NCBI RefSeq assembly: GCF_020740795.1
Contig: NC_067295.1
Location: forward strand, 3,100,501 to 3,164,500
Origin: Apus apus
Lineage: Eukaryota > Chordata > Aves > Apodiformes > Apodidae
DNA: 64,000 nucleotides
Reading direction: 5' to 3'
A program made the position numbers and the translations under genes. Below are positions 12,801 to 24,800 of this stretch, piece after piece. Under the pieces are notes generated by a model that did no database searches, had not been told where the DNA came from, and saw only the letters and a list, made by a program, of their open reading frames with translations. Position 1 is the first letter of the stretch; every line of letters starts with the position of its first letter.

Positions 12801-15800
12801 GGGCTCCAGCCTGGTCCTGTGCCACCTCTTGCAGCCTTTTCCACCCTGAGCACCCATCATGCATGTGGAGATGATGGGACACTCTACATGGAGCTGGGGA
12901 CGCAGTTTGAACCCTTGGGCCAGCCTTGCACCATCGAAAGACCTAAACCATCAAACCAAGAAATAGCTGGCTGCAGTCACCACTGCATCCAATCCCATCC
13001 CTGTCCTTCCCCACCTGGCATCAACCACAGCTCTGCAGCCACAAGGCACTGGACACCCTCACTCCTGGCAGCAGGAGCAGGCAGAAAGCGTTCCCCATCC
13101 AAGTGGGCAGATAAAGGTAACAGCCACAGCATGTGGGACCTGTCCATGTGCCTGGCAGGAAAAGTTCCCAGCCCCTATTGTTCCAGGGAGAACAACGTCA
13201 CAGCTCTGGCGCCTTCCAGGGACTCATCGGGGAGACCTAATGTAAACAGGGTCCTGACACAGGGGCTGGAGAAGGAAGCAGTGCTCAGGGCTTGGCAGCC
13301 CCAGCAGCCAGGCTGGGTGCAGCATGGCCCCATACCCTCTGGGTGCCCCAGGCAGGGATATGGAGGGGCTAAAAAAGTAATTTCCCCCCTCATTTTTCCC
13401 CCAGCACAAGTGCAACGCTGCCTGCAAAGACAGGCAGCCCTGTCGCCCCACCTGGGGCAGGACTGGGATCCATGCTGTGTGATTTTCCAGCATGTGATGC
13501 AAATTTTTGCCTTCCTGAAGTCCAGCCCATAAGGACTCACTCGGGCCCCCAGACAACACAACAGGGACAGAAGCTCCCTCCCCCTCCACACTGGGATGCT
13601 CCAGGAACCAAACCTATGGAAAACTTTTCCCTGTACAGTGTTCTTTTCGTGGCTCAGCTGCCCAAACCAGGTCACTGCGGCGTCACGTCAGTGCTGGCAC
13701 CCCCATCCCTCACCTTCCTTGCTGTCCAACACAGGATCCTTCAGGGAGCTGGCAGCTCCGGCCTGGCCTTGCACTGGGCTCGGTGCTGGGCTGATGCTGC
13801 TGCCCCCATCCACTTGGTCTTTGCCCCTCATTTCTTCCTGCCAAAGCGTGGACTTGGTGGCAGGGACCTTCTCCGCACTAGGGATATTGCTGCTAGTCAC
13901 AGCCATCTTAGCAGGACCAGGCTCCTAAAGAGAACAGGGGAGAGAGCAGGTTTAGAGGGGTTTGGAAACCCTTCCCCAGGGCAGTATGGCTTCCTTGGGC
14001 ACAGGGCCCCACGTGGCTCTGCTTATGCTCCAGCACAGCAGCTCTTCTCAAAATCCACCTGGTACACACATGGGGCTGTGCACCCAAATTCATGTGCGAC
14101 GCTGCTGACCCTGCAGAGGAACGGGTCTGTCAGGTCCTGACTCACAGGGAACCTGGAAGTGCTTCCCTCACCTCTGCCAAAACACTGCCTGGGGAGACAG
14201 CACATCCTCTGCAATTGATGCAAATAAACACAGCATCCCCCTTTTTCCCTCTGCATGTCCCAGTCCTTCCCTCTGCACACCCCTGGTCCCTCTCTGGGCT
14301 GGCTCAGGGGCAGCCACTGCCTTTCACAAATACAAATCACCACCCAGCTTCTCTCCCAGGTCCCATTTGCCAGGACTGAATTTTCTCAGTGTTACAACTA
14401 ACATTAAAAAAATAAAGAAATCGAGCTAAAGGACAGGGAATGGAGGGGAAAACTAATTCCCTGCCATGAGCAGCTGCGTTGTTTGTTTGTCACAGTTGGT
14501 TTGCAATGGGCCACTGATAAAAAGAGTAAAACCCATCCGGTGTTGTGCTCCTCCCAGGAGCTTTGGTTACCTAACAGGCCACTTCTTTTGAAAAGGAAAT
14601 ACAACATTGCATTGAGTGGTACCCATCATCTTAAATGCTTCTACAGCTGATGAGGGGCTCTGGAGTCCATCAGATGATGATGCCATTTTGGTGGCCGCAG
14701 CCCAGGCAGCCCAGGTTCAGTGCACGCTCCAGAAGAGGCAGCAGCTTTCAAAACTCATTTAGGGTTTGGCTTTGTTCACTAGCAGATGTTTTGCTGTTGT
14801 CCTATTAAGCTTCTACATTAGCAGATTATTTTCCTTAAAGCCACCAATAAATCAATGACAATTAACTGCCCTCTAAAGTCTCTGGATTGTGGGAGGTTTC
14901 CCAGCTGCTTGTTGCCTTTCCAACAAGCAGGAGGCATTCAGAAGAGCCCAAGATAGCAGCCACAGGCTGGGGACACAGGCTGTGAAGAGTATCCCCTTTG
15001 TGCCCCCTCCCATGTCAGCAGAGCCACTGGTGGGGTTTGGCCCTGCACCTTCCCATCAACATTCACAGGGCTGCACCAGAGCTGCTGGGGGATCTCCCAG
15101 GGAGCAGGTCCTGGCTCCGTGCACAGCCACAACAAGCAGCAAATGACCTCAATTTAAAGAAAAAAAAAAAAAATTAAAAAAAAATCCCCTTGGAAATTTC
15201 ACTCTAAAGGAATGCAGTGTTGGAGGTAAACGATCCAGAGTTCACAGGCATCCTGCTCGAGGGGATGCTGCTTGAGCAGGGGGTTGCAGCAGATGATCTC
15301 CAAGGGCCCTTCCAACCTCAAACCCCTCTCTCATTCACTGATCTGAAAGCCCAAAGCTCACTGCCAGCTCAGGATTTGTATTTTTACATATTCCTTACAC
15401 ACACCCCCATATAATTATTTGTAGATATGTATTTAATTAGACAGAGATATGAGGGCCAAAAAATGGTCTATAAGCAAGCAGAGAAATTAACTCTTTGCTG
15501 CTCAGTGGTATGAAGAGCTCCAAAAAAGACTGTGCACCAAGATCCGCAAAACCGGCCTCCAGTTGCAGGAAGTATGTCTGGGCACGTTCTGCTTACCCGA
15601 GCCTGCCACACCCCTGTGCAAACCCGTCCTGCAACACAGGGCAGTGCCTCAAATCCCAGATTTCAGCCTCAAATCCTGTCTCCATTTCCCAGGGACAGCA
15701 GGCAGGTAAAGGCAGCAAGCCTGGTCTCTCCTGCTGCCTGCACTGCTCAACCAGAGCACAGCAAAAGCTGCAGGAGAAACCTGCCCTTTTCCCTCAAGAC

Positions 15801-18800
15801 CTGCAAAGCAGTCCTGAAAACACCTCTAGGACTGCACCCTATAGCTCATGTCCAGAAGTCTGCAGCTGGAGTGATATTCCCACCTTTGCCTGTGTTACTG
15901 CCACCCTGGTGATTTTGCAGGGGGAAGATGCAAAATGATGGGGAGAGCTACAAATGGCTCTGATGCCCCAGGAGCACCTGGCTGCAGCCAAGCTCTGCTG
16001 TAGCACAGCCAAGGAAATACTACGAAGGAGTGATAAAAAGCAGAAATATCCATGATTTAAGGTGGCTTTTTTTAAAATCACAACAGTGTCCATCCCTCCC
16101 TGAGTGGCTCTCAGACATGATCTGCTGCTGGATTAGTGGGCCGCCGTCTTCAGAAAGAAATGGAGCTTTCTCTGCCGGCACAGGGAGAGCAAGCTGAACA
16201 GGAGCCAACTTCAGGATAAGCCATTTCACAGAGAGGGATTTGGTGCTGATTTTCTCCCCAGCATCCTCCCTCCTTCCCTGGATCAGCCGACTGCATTGGC
16301 ACGATGCAGAAGACACAGGAAAGGTGTTTCATCTCCCTCTCGTTGCTCGTGAGTGCCCAACACCACGCAGCATCCATCCGGCAGCAGGTCCCACATGGAG
16401 GTTGGTTTTGGAAAAGTGAATTTGAGTCTTCTTCTGCTGGGAGCGATGGGATAGAGAGGATGGAAAGAGCGTAGCAAGTGGGGTAGTCTGCCCCAAAAAC
16501 AAGGTGTTAAAAAGTGCCACCAGGCTCCATGCTCACCCCATCCCCAGGCACCTGAGAGCCCGTCCACCCAGGGGGAGCCAGCATCCTTCCCACAGCCGCT
16601 TCCCTTATTTGGTGCTCAGGAGCTCAGATCCTGTACAGTTTCCAAGAAGTTGCCATGGTGATGAAATGTAACCCAGGGTGATGTTTTTCTGGCTCTGTGC
16701 CTCTTCTCCTCTCTGCCCCGTCCCCCTGTTGAACCCAGCCTGGGTTTAGTGTTGTGCCAGGGATGGGATGAGCATCCCTGCCCTGCTGCATCAGCTCGCT
16801 GGGGTGCCCTGAATGTGGCAGGCCCCTCCCTGGGGCTTGAAGACGGGCAACTTGTAACGCGTCAGCTCTTGGCCACGGAAGGATGAGGCATCTTCCTTGG
16901 AGCAACACTGGAGCCAGCACTCGAGGGGCTGTGACAACCCCAGCCCTTGGCAGGCAGTAGCTCAGACTTCCAGCTTGGTGCGCAAAAAAGCACCATCTTC
17001 TCTCCGATTTTTATTCCCATTGTCCAGAACCTCTTTATCCAGCCAAGCAGTGGAAACTTGACTCAAACACTGTACAAAACCCACCCATGGCCCCATTTGC
17101 ACCAGGACCATCCTGGGGACTTCATCAAAGGGATCCTGAAAACTGGGGCTCAGGGGAGCCCCGATGCTGTTTTCGGTCCCCTGGTGCCACAGCCTGGCTT
17201 GGTTGGGGGAGCCCTCCCAGCCGGTCCCCCATGGTGGTGGGACATATGCCCAAAGGTCAGGCAGCCATAGGGACATGGCTGTTCTCAGCCCTGGCGAGGG
17301 ATGAGGGTGGCCTTGGGGTCACGTTCCCCATCTGTGGGATTCTCCCCCACTCAGGCCACGTGGGAGCCCAGCAGGAACGAGTGAGTCATGGCCAGCCCTG
17401 CTTTTTACCATTTATAGTCAAAGTGAGCACGAAGCCACCGCCAGGTCCCTGGAGAGCTCGGCTCCGGCCCCCAGAGCTCCCAGTCTGGCCCTGGCCTTTA
17501 GTATTTTCCTTTCATTCTCGTTATCTCTGGGGTCATCTCGAAGGGGGTAACTGGAGCCCGATGGAATTTCATCCTGTTTCTGCCGAAATGGCCCATGAAT
17601 GGCCAGCACCTCTCCCTGGTTCCCCACAGGGACCACATGGCTTTGCAGTCACTCCTGGGACAGTGTGGTTCCACAAGACAGCACTGGGGGGGCAAAATGT
17701 GGCTCCGAAGCAGCCAGAAAAGCTGCAGCAAGTGATCCTTGAAAGTGATGACCAGGAATTAATTAATGCTGTCCTGGCCCACCCCAACTTAGGCCCTCTG
17801 GCTGGTTTGGGGGGATCCTTCCTGGGAGCAGAGGAATGTTGTGGCCCTGAGAGGAAGGTGAGGGACCGGGTGACAGCGTGTGTCTCCCTGGGGTTACCTG
17901 GGGAGTTGGGGGCTCTACCTTCCTCTTCTTCTTCTGATTCTGCTTATTTGTCCTCGGGTAGACTATCAGCATCTCCAGCCACCTGTGAGCAGAGAAAGCA
18001 GAAGGTGAGGGCTAGCGACGCTCATATTCCACCCTGGGATATAACAAATTCCTGCAGGCTGCAGACCCCAAAATTGTTCCTCATGAGGCATTTAACCCCT
18101 TACTCCAGCCTTCCAGGTTTTAACTTGGCCCTAAGCACAACCCCAAGCTGGAGCTGGGCACACAGAGGAGCTCAAGTTCTCCAGCCTGGTTAGGGTCAAC
18201 ATGGTAAACAGTACCCAGAAATCACCCCTACCAGCTCCTGGGGGAAAAATGAGGCAGGATAGGAGGGGAGGAGGGATGACCCCTGGGTGCTTTGGCTCAA
18301 ATCCCACTCACTGGAACAGAGAGGCCATGGCCAAGGCTGACATGAGACAGGGATTCAAGGATCCTGAAAGACATCTGAGAGGGACAGAGCCTCTGGCAGG
18401 ACCTTCCTCCTTCAGCAATGCCAGCACCCGCACACTGCATACAAAGCGCTTTTGTCCAAGAAAGAGCAGCATGAACTTGGCATGGACAAGTTCCTCCCCT
18501 GCACAAGGCGCTTGTTTGGGGGACCCTCCTGTGCCCTCCCACTGCAGCCTGACGACCCGCCCCTGCATCTCTGTGAACTCCACAGGGGTCTGTGGACCGC
18601 TGGGAAAACATTCCTGCTTCAGCTCTCCCTTCTTCCCTCTCCCGTTCCCCCCACTTCGCACGCTGCTGCTGTAAAGTGATTTGAGATGACCACATCAAGT
18701 GTGTTTTGGTTAAGCAATAAATGCCAGAAGCATGCAACAAACGTAAAACAAATTCTCCCCCAGCCAGGGAAGTCTTCCTGTCATGCTGCAACTGCAAATG

Positions 18801-21800
18801 AAACCCGCCTGGCTCGGACCCAGAGCGGGACTGTTTTGGGATGATTAATGCCTCCAGTCAGGAGCAATCGCACTGCTTCAAAATCCAGCACTGGGCCAAT
18901 GAACAATAAATCAGCCCCACCTTGCTCTGCAATGCCTCTCCCTCCCGTGTGGTAGGCAGGACCAGCAGCAAAAGGCTGAGCTGCCAACCTGAGTGTGGGG
19001 AGAGGGAGAAGGGCACCGGGTTGGCAGCGTTTTGGGGCACAGCCATTGCTCCTGCCTTGGCTGGAGGAGAGGAGCTGGCTCCCCTGTGCCATGATTCCCC
19101 ATGTCTCTGCACCCTGGAGGACAGGTCTGCTGGCCCGAGGGGGTGCACGGAGGGGGAATCACCCACGCTCATGTGTCTCAGCAGAGCAGGGAAGTTTCAA
19201 CTCATGAAAACACATATCTGATCAAAATCCCAAGCTCTTGGTACAGAATTGTATATTTCAACCAGTATTTACCAAAACGGGGAGAGTCACAACCGAATAA
19301 ATGCTTGGAAATAATCTCCAACAGGGCTCAGGCAAGCATGAGACACCATGCCTCGGGAGGAGTGGGAAAGAGTGAGGGCCTCCTCCCTTCAACTGTCTGC
19401 TCTAGTTTCAAGAGTCAACAAATTCTGGGAGGGAGGCACCGAGCTCCAGAGGCCCCACGTGGGGAACACTCCCAGGTGAGCAGCAGCACCGTCACAGTCT
19501 GTCACTGCGTGCTAGTGGCTCAGCTCTCCCACAGCTCTGCACCCACACCAGCGCCAGCTTCAACATAAGTGATGGACAAGGATGTTTCTAGGTCACCATC
19601 TAGCACCCAGAGTTGGGAAATCTACAGCCATTTGCTTATTTTACTGGCCTAACGTTCAGAGTTGCTGAGCAACTGTGTCCCAGCAGCAGGTGCTCCTACG
19701 AGTGATGATGTTTGAATCATCCTCAGAGGTCAGATGCTCTGCTGGGATCAGCAGGGTGGGCTGCATCTGCCCCCTCTGCCAGCCTTGCGACAGGGAGCTG
19801 GTCTGAATGGGAACAGGGTAAACACAGAATGGGCAGCCCCAGGAGGCCTCATGTGCCCAGGGATGGACGAGGACCAGAGGGTGTATGGGAGCTTGGGGCT
19901 GGACATGCCAACTCTGGGACTATGGGACATGCTGCCAGCATGGGGCAGGACCGGCGCCAGTGAGGTGAGTGCCTGATCAGATCCTCTTCTAAAAGCACCA
20001 TGGGGTCATCCCAGCACCCATCAGCTCCAATCCCATCCTGGTGTTCACCCTGTTGCCAAGCTTCCTCCCCTGGCCAGTAAATAGCTGCTTTCTGCTGGGG
20101 CTGAAGCTGCCAGAGCCAGCTCAGGAGCACCTCCACATCCGATACACCCTCTGAGCATCCCACTCAGCTCATTCCCTGGCCACTGGGAATGTTGTTCTGA
20201 AGCAGGGAACAGGATATTGCCCAATGGCAGACAACAAAACTGACCTGAAAACAGTGGCCTTCATAAGTAATGAGTGACTCAGGAGCACCTTGGCTCTGGA
20301 ACCTGGCCAAGGCTCCCAGGACAGGCTGAGCTTCCTTGAGCACCTGAAAGGTGTCTGGCACGTTGGGAAGCCTCAGGCTCTAGCTTGGCACAGCTGAACA
20401 CACACACTAAGCACAGAGGAAGGACTTAAACCATCCACCACTGCACAGGTCTCCTCTGAGGCCAGTGTTCACACTCACACCACAAATCTGGTGGTTTGGA
20501 AGGTGCTCAGGCCCTCACTCTACTGCAGAGCACCAGGCAGGAGAACAGGGAAGAAGAAAGAAACCCCATCTTTGCCAAAACAGCAGAGAAACTGGACCTG
20601 ACCATGAGACAGTAGCTACACCCACCCCCCCACGACTGTCCCCGCAGCAGGCTGTGACTGTCCCCCAGAGATCAGCCTGGGTACACACTGCCACAGCACC
20701 GGCTTTGGGCAAGGTCCTACCCACTCTCCTCTTCCTCCTGGCTAAGGGAAGAGCCCCACAGCAGCTCAGCCCAGGGGCTGCACTCACCCACTGATGATCT
20801 CCTTGTTCTCAGCCCGGATGAAATGCTCCTTCTCCGGTGTCAGGATGCACAAGGAGAATTTCTGCCCTGTCCGGCTCTCCCCGTCCACCACATCTGTGCA
20901 CTGGTTCATGTTGATGGTACCCTGTGGGAGGGTCGTTGGCTGTGGGGGGAAGGAGAAATGAGTAATGTTTCAGGAAAGAAGAGCAGATGAGGGCAGAGTT
21001 GAGTCCTAAAACCTCTCTGTGTGGACACCAGGATCCTACACACCAAGATGCTGTGCCCACAAGTACCCAGATCACCTGTGCACTGTGCCAGCACACAGCA
21101 AAGCCCCACGCTGCACATCTGGGGACACAGCCCAGCAGACACAACTCCTGCCAGCCCAGTTCAGCGCAGCCCAGACCACTGCTGCCAGCAAGAAGCTTCT
21201 CAAGCACCAAACACCCAGGGAAGGATGGCTAGCCCACCACAGTACTGGAACACCAAGGCAAGGCACTGAGGGGATAGCTTTGGGTTGGCAGCTGCAAAAG
21301 ATGTGGGGTAGTGCGGTGGCACTGGGGGACAGGGGGTTGCAAAGCAGCAAGGCCCCACTGCCCCAGCACAGGATAGCTCAGACACTACAGACAGACACAC
21401 ATGCCAGGTTTTTCCCATGAACGCTACAAAATGTGGAGTTTGCCAGGGAGGGACCCCAGCATGGGAGGGACCTTGTTTGTCTGACAGGCTTTGCAAACAG
21501 TGTCACCTCCCAGCCCCCTTGCTCCAAGCAGACAGTCAAGTGGGACAGGCAGTGGTCCCTCTGGCCCAAGGGGACCCAGAGGGACCCAGAGGGGGTGTCA
21601 CCACTGACGAGAGCTGACAAGTCCATCTGGAGTGGCACCAGCTCATCCGATTACAGCGCAGCCACCCGGTGTACGGTGCCTGCAGCCCACCCTCCCTGAG
21701 CTGCAACACCATGTCCCCCCCTCCCCACAAACTGCCTGCACCCCACCAGCCCGAGTGACACTGGGGTCCCCCGACACCCTGGCACAACCTGCACTCGGGG

Positions 21801-24800
21801 CATAAATGACCAGGTGGAGGGATCTCTCCGAGCTGCCAACAGCACCAAAGGAGCACTCGGAGCAGCCCATGGCCTCCTCATTGCCCTGCCAAAGCCTCCT
21901 TGTGCCCTCCAGATGGCCAGGCTAACAGGGAGACGGATTTTTTGGCAGATGCTCTTAAGGTTTTTACCATGGAAACCAGCTCCCCTGCCAGTAAAACCCC
22001 TCCAAAGGCAGCCTGTGCCATGCAAAGAAGGGGCGATTGCAGAGAGCTCTGTGGCATCAGCCTACATCCAGGAAATTCAGATCAGCTCCCCCAGGGCCCC
22101 TGGTTTACAGATCTGCAGGCTGTGGGAAATAGCCCCCTTCCCCAGGAAAAGGGCTTTCCCTGCTGCTGTGTCCCTGGGTGGGAGCATCCTGTGACAGCCC
22201 AAGAGTGCCATACAGCCATCATGGGTACTGCAGCATGAGTGCCTAGCATGGCACAAATGGGACTGGTTGTACATCAGGGACACCAAAACCTTCACAGAAA
22301 CCAGCATCAGCATCCACAGAGCCCACGGGATGGAGGGAGGGAAAGCAAAGCCAAGCCCAGACCCCTGGCACAGCCCGTGCTGCTGCCCACCCTGCACTGC
22401 CATGGGTAGTCAGATCCTGAGAGGATTTTTTTGTCTTAGACAACAAAAATAAACCCCTGCTTTCCGGGAGCTATAAAAACCCAATGGAAAAACCTTCCCC
22501 TGCTCCAAGCGGAGTCTTAGAAACTTTTTTGCCTCACTGGCCTTCAGCATGGCCAAGGCCTCCAGGACTGTAAGGTCCATGTCAGACCTCCTTCCCCACC
22601 CAGAGCATTTTTGCACCAGGGAATCAAACCAGGACACAGCAAAAAGGAGCTCCAGGAAGGAGCCCCAGTCCTTCACAGGGACCCTCAACCACTCAGTCTC
22701 TCTTGCCACTGGCACCCCTGGACTCCCCAGAGGGATTTGTCAGGGGGCTGGCAGAGAAGATAAAAGGGTACAGCTCCCTGCAAAACCCACCTGCTCTTCT
22801 CCCTCTCTAACCCCACGGCAGCATTCAGGGCTGCTTCCCCGACCGCTCACACCCAGCCCCGACCCGAGGGTGCCCAAAGAGGAGGAGCCAGTTTGGGGCC
22901 ACCAAAGTGCTGGACTGGGCCTCTGAAGTGGTTCTGCCACGAACCCCTCCTTCTGAGGGTGAAGCAAAAGCAAAATGCAAATGGTGGCAGGTGGAAAGGT
23001 GTGCGCACACTCGCACACTCCACGGAGGAGACGGATGGTGCTCTGGAAGCACTGAACCCCGGGAGCACCTCAAAACCAGCCAGGGATCCCCAGCACAGGA
23101 GCTGCCCATGGCACATGGCTGCTCTCCCAAAGAACCAGGAGAACAGGGACAGTCCTCGTGTGCCAATGCTCTGGGAGCAACAGTGGTGTGGGAGCAGAAG
23201 AGAGGTTCCAGAGCAGGGAACAAGGACATAAAGACCCCTTCCCTGCCTTCCAGCACCTAATTCCTGCACTGGGGAGTTTCTCAGGGCTAAAGATCCCTGA
23301 GGAAGGACAAGCAGAGCTCGTCTCCAGGCTGGTCCCAGGCCAGGTGAGGACTGTGTGGCTCCAGAAACTGGAAGAGAATAAAGAAATGCAAAAGCAGGGG
23401 GGTGTCATATGGCACCAAAACAATGACAAGGCTGACACTTCAACCAGCCCTCTGAAGAGCAAATACTTTGATACAAAGTCTAAAGCAGCGTCACACCGCA
23501 GGGCCACAGAGAGGCTTCAGCTACTGGTTTCTGCCAGTCCCTGCCTTGGGGACAACCCTGTCCTCAGATGCTGGCCCTGCCTTTGCCAGTTCCCCTGCTG
23601 CTGTCACTGGGATGGCGCACACAGCTACTCCGTGGCTGGATGTGCTGCCTAGGTGTGTTTTTTTAACCAGGGGAAGGAGTGGAAGGACAGCAGGGTGGCC
23701 CAGCAGAGGACACCATCACAGGCATCATCACAAACCACAGCTCTCCACATGCCAGTACCAGCTGAGGAACCCGAGCCAAGAAACAATCGCGTTGCTGTTT
23801 TCCTCTGGGATGACAGATCTGTATTTACACACACACGTGCTCCCTCCATAGCACACAAAGCCTATAGTACACTCTCCTCCTCCTCCTCTCCTTTCCTGGG
23901 TGCCCAGGACACAAGTCACACCATGCTTTCCACATCCACAACCCCAGCAGCCTCCGGAAGAGATGCAGAGACCTTCAGATGGATGCTCTTAGTTAGGATG
24001 CAGAGCCCAGCAACTGCAGCAGTGCTTCCTTGGGCAGTGGAAAGGAGGGAAAAAAACAATTAGGAGCTCTTACAAGCCTGAAGGAAGAAGCCCCAAGTGA
24101 GGCATCACTGGTGAGACCCAGGCTCTGTGGCAAGAGGATATACAGTGCTGGATGCTCTGTGGACAATGAACTCTCAGGCACGGGGGCTGATGCTTTAAGT
24201 CAACAGAGCTTATCTGCAAGAGTCCCTCATTTCCATATAGTTTTGCAGGTTGAGGTAGAAATACAGGATTATTTAGATTCAAATTTTTCCAAATTTTAGA
24301 ATCACAGAATGGTTCAGGTTGAAAGGGATATCAAAGATAATCTAGTTCAAATCCTCCTCCATGGACACCTCGCACTAGACCAGGTTGCTCAAAGTCCCAT
24401 TCAAGCTCTCCTTGAACACTTTACATTTTCTCCAAGTACTTTCCTGATCATTTCTAACACACGAGCATCCCAGGAACTCAATCCAAAGTATAACAGAGCC
24501 TCACTCAGCAACTGTCCATGAAATGTTTTTCAACCAGGTAACCCCGGGATCAAGCTCTGCCACGGCCTCGGTGGGACGCAGCCCATGCCCACGCTGTCCT
24601 CCAGGGCTATTACACAACGTGGGTTGATGAAATCTGGAACACAACCTTTAAAGAAAGGCAACGGGGCAGGGGGAGGAGGAAACCAAACAAAAGGGACATT
24701 TTACTTTCTGCCAAGAATCAGGAGGGGAAGGAAAAAAAAAACAAAAAACAACCCAAAAAAGAAAACACAACCACTTGTCTATCTCGCATGGCAGGCTGGT

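Larger units (their letters stand above)
13925..17897 (-). other. MPRIP: MPRIP intron 5
   Basis: This 4.0-kb intron lies between exons 5 and 6. It contains an A-rich tract near 15157-15186 and a CR1 3' fragment at 15230-15345, both listed separately. No cassette exon or RNA gene was recognised. A long plus-strand open frame (17087-18193) crosses exon 5 in antisense and is not supported as a gene. Confidence 0.86.

Noticed and set aside
17087..18193. A 368-codon plus-strand open frame
   Set aside because: It runs antisense across MPRIP exon 5 and intron sequence, with no domain and no codon pattern of its own.
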